Positions 59,718 to 64,000 of a DNA stretch of 64,000 bases are shown in pieces. Source of the DNA: Streptomyces justiciae (GTDB lineage: Bacteria > Actinomycetota > Actinomycetes > Streptomycetales > Streptomycetaceae). The DNA is taken from positions 1-64,000 of the forward strand of contig NZ_JADDXU010000013.1 in assembly GCF_015163075.1 (NCBI RefSeq). Direction: 5' to 3'. Both the position numbers and the translations under genes were made by a program. How positions within the stretch are numbered: the stretch's first letter is position 1; every line of letters starts with the position of its first letter. Below the pieces are notes generated by a model. It was not told where the DNA came from. It did no database searches and saw only the letters and a list, made by a program, of their open reading frames with translations.

Positions 59718-60557
59718 ATGATCTCCAGCGGTCAGCGGCCTCGCCGCCGTACCGTCAGCGCGTGCCTGCTCGCCGCCGCGCTCGTGGCCGGTGTGGGCGG
59801 CGCGGTTGCCCCCGTCTCCGCCACCACGGCGCACACGGGCGGCCCCAAGCCGACCGTCGTGCTCGTCCACGGCGTGTTCGCCGACGCCTCCGGCTGGTAC
59901 CGGACCATCGCCGCCCTGCAGAAGGCCGGCTACCCGGTCATCGCCCCGGCCAACCCGCTGCGCGACCTCGGCGGCGACTCGGCCTACGTCTCCAGCATCC
60001 TCGACAGCATCGACGGCCCGGTCATCCTGGTCGGCCACTCCTACGGCGGCGAGGTCATCACCAACGCCGCCCGCGGCCACACAGGCGTCAAGGCCCTCGT
60101 CTACGTCGCCGCGTTCGCCCCCGACCAGGGCGAGAGCGCGCTGCAACTGGCCGGCAAGTTCCCCGGCAGCAAGCTGCCGGACGCTCTGATCACCCGCGAC
60201 TATCCGCTGCCGGACGGCAGCACCGGCACGGACGGCTACATCGATCCGGCCCAGTTCCGCGACGTGTTCGCCGCCGACCTGCCGTCCTCCCAGACCCGGC
60301 TGATGGCGGCCGCACAACGTCCCGGCAGCGTGGGCGGGCTGGCCGGCCCCAGCGGCGCACCGGCGTGGAAGGACCTGCCGTCCTGGTACGTCATCCCCAC
60401 CGCGGACAACGTCATCCCGGCCGCCGTGCAGCGCTACATGGCCGACCGCGCCCACAGCCGCACCGTCGAGGTCAAAGGCGCCTCCCACGTTGTGATGATG
60501 TCCCACCCCGACGTCGTGGTCCGCCAGATCAACGCCGCCCACCAGGCCACCCGCTGA
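59718..60557 (+). CDS. Exported alpha/beta hydrolase
   Basis: A 279-residue secreted hydrolase. Leader: RRRTVSACLLAAALVAGVGG with SATTA cleavage region; the twin or triple Arg is compatible with Tat. VVLVHGVFADASGWYRTIAA gives the oxyanion site, the nucleophile is Ser in VGHSYGGEVIT and the His in GASHVVMMSHP. The family is that of small alpha/beta hydrolases often called salicylate-esterase or signal-peptide hydrolases. ATG at 59718 with AGGAG upstream (59706-59710). It precedes another hydrolase by 11 bp. Confidence 0.9.
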   Translation: MISSGQRPRRRTVSACLLAAALVAGVGGAVAPVSATTAHTGGPKPTVVLVHGVFADASGWYRTIAALQKAGYPVIAPANPLRDLGGDSAYVSSILDSIDGPVILVGHSYGGEVITNAARGHTGVKALVYVAAFAPDQGESALQLAGKFPGSKLPDALITRDYPLPDGSTGTDGYIDPAQFRDVFAADLPSSQTRLMAAAQRPGSVGGLAGPSGAPAWKDLPSWYVIPTADNVIPAAVQRYMADRAHSRTVEVKGASHVVMMSHPDVVVRQINAAHQATR

Positions 60558-60568
60558 GGAGCACACCG

Positions 60569-61363
60569 ATGCAACCCGACACCATCGTTCTCGTCCACGG
60601 CTTCTGGGTGACACCGCGCGCCTGGGAGAACTGGATCGCCCACTACCAGGACAAGGGCTTCCGGGTCATCGCCCCGCCCTACCCCGGCTTCGAGGTGGAG
60701 GTCGAGGCCCTCAACGCCGATCCGACCCCGATCGAGGCCGTGACCGTTCCCGCCATCATCTCCAGTCTGGAGAAGGTCATCACCGAGCTGGACCGATCGC
60801 CCGTCATCATGGGGCACTCCGCCGGTGGCGCGTTCACCCAGCTCCTGCTCGACCGCGGCTTCGGCGCGGCCGGAGTGGCGATCAACTCCGCACCCACGGA
60901 AGGTGTGTCCGTCGTACCGCTGTCCCAGGTCCGCTCGACCTTCCCGGTGCTGAAGAACCCGGCCAACCGCCACCGCGCCGTCGGCTTCGACTACGACCAC
61001 TGGCGCTACGCCTTCACCAACACCTTCCCCGAGGACCAGGCCCACGCCACCTACGAGCGCTACCACATCCCCGCTCCCGGCAGCATCGTCTGGGGCAGCG
61101 CCCTGGCCAACATCCACCCCGGCCACACCGACACCTACGTCGACTACCACAACGCGGGCCGGGCGCCGCTGCTGTTCTGTTCGGGGGAGAACGACCACCT
61201 CATGCCGCCCAAGGTGCAGCAGTCCAACGCCAAGCACTACAAGGCCGGGGGCACCGTCACCGAGGTCACGGTGTTCCCCGGCCGCTCCCATCTGATGCCC
61301 GCCCAGGACGGCTGGGAAGAGGTCGCCGACCACGCCCTGGACTGGGCCCTCGCCCACGCCTGA
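60569..61363 (+). CDS. Alpha/beta hydrolase
   Basis: A 264-residue cytoplasmic hydrolase. HGFWVTPRAWENWIAHYQDK opens the fold, the nucleophile is Ser in MGHSAGGAFTQLLL, the acid in CSGENDHLM and the His in GRSHLMPAQDGWE. ATG 60569 after GAGGAG at 60556-60561. It follows the exported hydrolase by 11 bp and so is probably co-transcribed; a long hairpin ends the unit. Substrate unknown; the family includes lactone and ester hydrolases. Confidence 0.92.
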   Translation: MQPDTIVLVHGFWVTPRAWENWIAHYQDKGFRVIAPPYPGFEVEVEALNADPTPIEAVTVPAIISSLEKVITELDRSPVIMGHSAGGAFTQLLLDRGFGAAGVAINSAPTEGVSVVPLSQVRSTFPVLKNPANRHRAVGFDYDHWRYAFTNTFPEDQAHATYERYHIPAPGSIVWGSALANIHPGHTDTYVDYHNAGRAPLLFCSGENDHLMPPKVQQSNAKHYKAGGTVTEVTVFPGRSHLMPAQDGWEEVADHALDWALAHA

Positions 61364-61369
61364 CGGGAC

Positions 61370-61405
61370 GGGCCGGGTCGGAGAGGGCGCCCTCCGGCCC
61401 GGCCC
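61370..61405. terminator. Long GC-rich hairpin before the metallo-hydrolase gene
   Basis: GGGCCGGG (61370-61377) and CCCGGCCC (61398-61405) are perfect outer arms; the inner part GGAGAGGGC/GCCCTCC adds further pairing. It lies directly after the hydrolase stop and is a likely terminator. Confidence 0.55.
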
Positions 61406-61423
61406 TGGGAAGGGAGCCTCCCC

Positions 61424-62215
61424 ATGAGCGACCTGCGGATCACCCACATCGGCGGCCCGACCACCCTCATCGAGACGGGCGGCTGGCGGCTGTTGACTGA
61501 CCCCACCTTCGACCCGCCCGGACAGCGCTACAGCTTCGGCTGGGGCACCGCCTCCCACAAGTCGACCGGCCCCGCCCTCGCCGCTTCCGACCTGCCGCCG
61601 ATCGACGCCGTCCTGCTCAGCCATGACCAGCACGGCGACAACCTCGACCGCACCGGACGCGACGTCCTGCGCACCGCCCGGACCGTCCTGACCACCCCGG
61701 CCGGCGCCCGCCGCATCGGCCAGCGGGCTCACGGCCTGGCCCCGTGGACGGTGACCCGCCTGCACACCCCGGGCCGCCCCACCATCACCGTCACCGCCAC
61801 GCCGGCCCGCCACGGCCCGCCCCTGTCCCGGCCGCTGACCGGACACGTCACCGGCTTCGCCCTCACCTGGGAAGGCCAGCAGCACGGCGCGCTGTGGATC
61901 TCCGGCGACACCGTCCTGTACGGCGGCGTGCGCGAGGTGGCCCAACGCCTGACCGTGGGCACCGCACTGCTGCATGTCGGCGGCGTGCGCTTCCCGATCA
62001 CCGGACCTGTCCGCTACACCATGACAGCCGCCCAGGTCGTGCGCCTGTGCCACCTGCTGCGACCCCGCACCGCCATCCCCGTCCACTACGAGGGCTGGCA
62101 CCACTTCCACGAAGGCCGCGACGCCATCGAGCACGAACTCGCCCGCGCGCCCGCCGATATCCGCAACCGCTTCCGCTGGCTACCCACCGGAGCCGCCACG
62201 GACATCAGCGCCTGA
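61424..62215 (+). CDS. UlaG-like metallo-beta-lactamase-fold hydrolase
   Basis: A 263-residue MBL-fold enzyme. The metal motif is LLSHDQHGDNLD, an HxHxD variant, with a Gly-rich THIGGPTTLIETGGWRLL start, GDTVLYGGV and PVHYEGWHHFHEG for later ligands. The closest known type is L-ascorbate-6-phosphate lactonase (UlaG) and related enzymes. ATG 61424 has GGGAGG upstream. It lies after three alpha/beta hydrolases, so lactone or ester breakdown could be the shared theme. Confidence 0.9.
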   Translation: MSDLRITHIGGPTTLIETGGWRLLTDPTFDPPGQRYSFGWGTASHKSTGPALAASDLPPIDAVLLSHDQHGDNLDRTGRDVLRTARTVLTTPAGARRIGQRAHGLAPWTVTRLHTPGRPTITVTATPARHGPPLSRPLTGHVTGFALTWEGQQHGALWISGDTVLYGGVREVAQRLTVGTALLHVGGVRFPITGPVRYTMTAAQVVRLCHLLRPRTAIPVHYEGWHHFHEGRDAIEHELARAPADIRNRFRWLPTGAATDISA

Positions 62216-62307
62216 TCCGAGGCGTGCCCAACGTTGGCCCGCGACCGGCGGACCATTTCGCCCAGCAATGTCCCCGGGCGCGGGGCACCACCCCAAGGCG
62301 CACAGCC

Positions 62308-63045
62308 GTGACCACGGCACCCTCAGAAGCCTCCCCTCCACTCGCCAGAAGCGGACGGTCGTGTCCCATCGACCTGGCTGTGTATCGGTTTCCGCGGCAA
62401 CATCGGCACCTGGGGCCCGGCCTTCCTGGACACGCTGGCCGAACAGGGTTTCCGCGTCATCACCTTCGACTACAGCGGTCTGGGCTTGTCCACCGGCACC
62501 CCCTCGTACGACCCGGCCTCCCTGGCCCGGGACGCAGGTGAACCGTCCGCGCCGGCTGGTCCATCGGCGGCGTCGCCGCGCAAGTCGCCCTCGCCCAGTA
62601 CCCCCAGCTCATCAGTCACCTGATCCTCATCGGCACAGGCCCTCCCGGCCCCTTGATCAGGCAGGCCAAACAGCTCTTCTACGACATCTCCCGCAAGCCG
62701 GAGAACGACCTCATCGACGAGGGCGTGCTGTTCTTCGAACTGGCCTCCAAGCAAAGCCTCCAGGCCGCACAGAGCTCACATGACCGCATCGCCGCACGCA
62801 CAACTGACACCAGCGTGCGGTCCCCTGGCGCTGGGCCGCCGAACAGATCGCCGGCAAACCCCACTCCCAGATACTCGGGCGATCACGACATCTGCTCCCC
62901 GGTCGAAAACTGGAACGCCCTCAGTCAGCAACTCCCCACGACCCAGTTGCTCACCTATCCGCGCGCGGGGCACGGCCCACACCACCAACATCCACAAGCC
63001 TTGGCCCACCACATCGCCACCTTCGTCGCCTCCACAAGCGAATAA
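62308..63045 (+). pseudogene. Alpha/beta hydrolase broken by several frameshifts
   Basis: Coding pieces of one hydrolase change frame repeatedly: GTG 62308 with TTAPSE, then GFRGNIGTWGPAFLDTLAEQ up to LARDA (about 62535), then GWSIGGVAAQVALAQYPQL with the nucleophile Ser from 62551, then VPWRWAAEQIAGKPHSQILG (62820-62880) in another frame, and finally DHDICSPVENWNALSQQLP to AGHGPHHQHP and a stop at 63045. The stretch between LARDA and GWSIGG also lacks about 20 residues. The catalytic Ser, Asp and His are all still recognisable, so decay is recent. Confidence 0.85.
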
Positions 63046-63136
63046 AGGCGTCGGGGCACGTCGCGCCCGGGCGAGGGCTCTTCGCCGGCTTCGATACGTG
63101 CCGTCCTGCCCCCCGTCCCGGCACTGTGGCGGCGCG

Positions 63137-63910
63137 TCAGCGCACCAGGAGCTGCACGACCGCGATGACACCGACGGCGACGATCACCGCGCGCAGAGCG
63201 GCGGGCGGGAGGCGTCGGCCGACCTTGGCGCCGATCTGGCCTCCGATCGCGGAACCTACGGCGATCAGCAGCACTGCCGACCAGTCGAACTCGGCGACGA
63301 AGAGGAAGAAGCAGGCCGCGATGCCGTTGACGACGGCGCCAAGGACGTTCTTGACGGCGTTGACGCGTTGCAGGTCCTCGTCGAGGAGCAGACCCATCAG
63401 AGACAGGTACAGGACCCCTTGAGCGGCGCCGAAGTACCCGCCGTACCCGCTCGCGAGGAGCAGTCCGACCAGGAGGACGGGGCCGCCGTGCGGGTGGCCG
63501 GTGCTGCCGTTGTTCTCACGACGGCGCTGCACTGCTTTGGCAAGGCGCGGCTGGAGGAGTACGAGGACCAGTGCGACGGCGATCAGTACGGGGACGATCG
63601 TGTCGAAGGACTCGGAGGGCAGCGCGAGCAGCAGGACGGCACCACCGAGTCCGCCGACGGCGGCGGTGAGGCCGAGGACGAGTGTGCGGCGGCGCTGTCC
63701 GCGCAGTTCGGCGCGGTAACCGATGGCTCCGCTGATGGAACCGGGCACGAGTCCCAGGGCGTTGGAGACGTTGGCGGTGATGGGCGGCAGCCCGGTGGCG
63801 AGCAGTACCGGGAAGGTGATCAGAGTGCCGGAGCCGACGATGGTGTTGATCGTGCCGGCCCCTATACCGGCCACGAGGACGGCCAATGCTTCCCAGATGG
63901 ACACGGCCAT
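63137..63910 (-). CDS. TauE/SafE-family membrane permease
   Basis: A 257-residue membrane protein with 7-8 hydrophobic helices of the TauE/SafE sulfite-exporter family. GIGAGTINTIVGSGTLITFP is the first conserved half and LLLASGYGGYFGAAQGVLYL the second, the internal repeat of the family. ATG 63910 has AAGGAG upstream. It transports sulfite, sulfonate or organic-acid anions; which one cannot be told. A possible upstream gene tail ends 13 bp before it. Confidence 0.92.
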   Translation of the reverse strand: MAVSIWEALAVLVAGIGAGTINTIVGSGTLITFPVLLATGLPPITANVSNALGLVPGSISGAIGYRAELRGQRRRTLVLGLTAAVGGLGGAVLLLALPSESFDTIVPVLIAVALVLVLLQPRLAKAVQRRRENNGSTGHPHGGPVLLVGLLLASGYGGYFGAAQGVLYLSLMGLLLDEDLQRVNAVKNVLGAVVNGIAACFFLFVAEFDWSAVLLIAVGSAIGGQIGAKVGRRLPPAALRAVIVAVGVIAVVQLLVR

Positions 63911-63922
63911 CTCCTTACCTGA

Positions 63923-64000
63923 TCAGCGTGTCGCCTCCCCGCCGCGCGGCAGGCGGTCGAGGGGCTCGTATCGATCTTGCACGATCAGGGGCAGGGGCCA
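63923..64000 (-). CDS. Possible 3' end of an upstream gene (partial)
   Basis: A minus-strand frame enters at the right edge and reads PLPLIVQDRYEPLDRLPRGG before ending at TGA 63925-63923. The composition is protein-like and the position, 13 bp before the TauE-type gene on the same strand, suggests an operon partner. The fragment is too short for a family assignment. Confidence 0.35.
   Translation of the reverse strand, partial: WPLPLIVQDRYEPLDRLPRGGEATR

Noticed and set aside
62780..63922. Plus-strand frame of about 380 codons over the TauE-type gene
   Set aside because: It is a shadow of the minus-strand permease, whose hydrophobic pattern and conserved repeats are clear.
1..64000. tRNA, rRNA, CRISPR arrays, intact insertion sequences or integrase/att sites
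   Set aside because: None was recognised on reading; no regular repeat-spacer pattern, transposase motif or tRNA-like fold was found, though small RNAs could be missed by eye.

Overview
The window is high-GC actinobacterial DNA and almost certainly a Streptomyces chromosome. It has strong third-position GC bias, many GTG starts, GTGA/ATGA gene overlaps, LuxR-type two-component pairs, MmyB-type regulators, Tat and Sec exported proteins, an I36 protease inhibitor, four genes with the rare TTA (bldA) codon, and a perfect copy of the Streptomyces parS sequence. The gene mix (transporters, regulators, hydrolases, decaying fragments) looks like accessory or chromosome-arm DNA. No rRNA, tRNA, CRISPR or intact insertion sequence was seen.

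0-6.7 kb: two convergent NarL-type response regulators with one histidine kinase, a small methyltransferase, a VOC-family remnant, an exported M1 metallopeptidase, a SUKH-like protein, and a thioesterase-TetR operon under a 37-bp palindromic operator.

6.8-25 kb: the most unusual part, a catabolic island built from two outward-facing arms. The left arm (minus strand) carries an MFS importer, AtuA (DUF1446), DUF4387, an esterase, a 59-residue protein and a DHA2 exporter. The right arm (plus strand) carries a tartrate/D-malate dehydrogenase, hydantoinase/oxoprolinase B and A, an MFS importer, a D-2-hydroxyacid dehydrogenase, a second AtuA, a second DUF4387 and an exported alpha/beta hydrolase. 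A GntR/FCD and a DmlR-like LysR regulator lie between the arms. A repeated 15-bp dyad upstream of the GntR gene and of the left arm suggests that GntR controls both. The layout fits uptake and breakdown of an esterified hydroxy-acid, but the substrate and the AtuA/DUF4387 reaction are unknown.

25-33 kb: regulator/enzyme pairs (SDR with MmyB regulator, LysR with MFS, a GntR-TetR double-HTH regulator), a Tat-exported amidohydrolase, and a cyclase whose start is separated from its frame by one base.

33.5-39.5 kb: a cell-wall operon (trefoil lectin, large muralytic protein without a signal peptide, Tat-exported M15-like peptidase with altered metal ligands), an ArsR-type regulator, and a TTA-containing I36 inhibitor with its partner.

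39.8-47.5 kb: a 14-blade WD40 nSTAND NTPase with an XRE domain and a TTA codon, a divergent acyltransferase, a TTA-containing HEAT-repeat protein and a DUF4253 protein. 47.5-52.4 kb: an MmyB regulator pseudogene carrying an internal inversion, a quinone-type oxidoreductase, a VOC protein, an exported serine hydrolase, and a DUF4097 lipoprotein with a perfect hairpin over its start.

52.4-64 kb: a parS-like site and htpG, an atypical PhzF, a deletion scar joining two headless divergent genes, an McrA-like type IV restriction enzyme, a maltose-type O-acetyltransferase, then an AraC regulator facing three alpha/beta hydrolases, an UlaG-like metallo-hydrolase and a decayed fourth hydrolase, and finally a TauE/SafE exporter.
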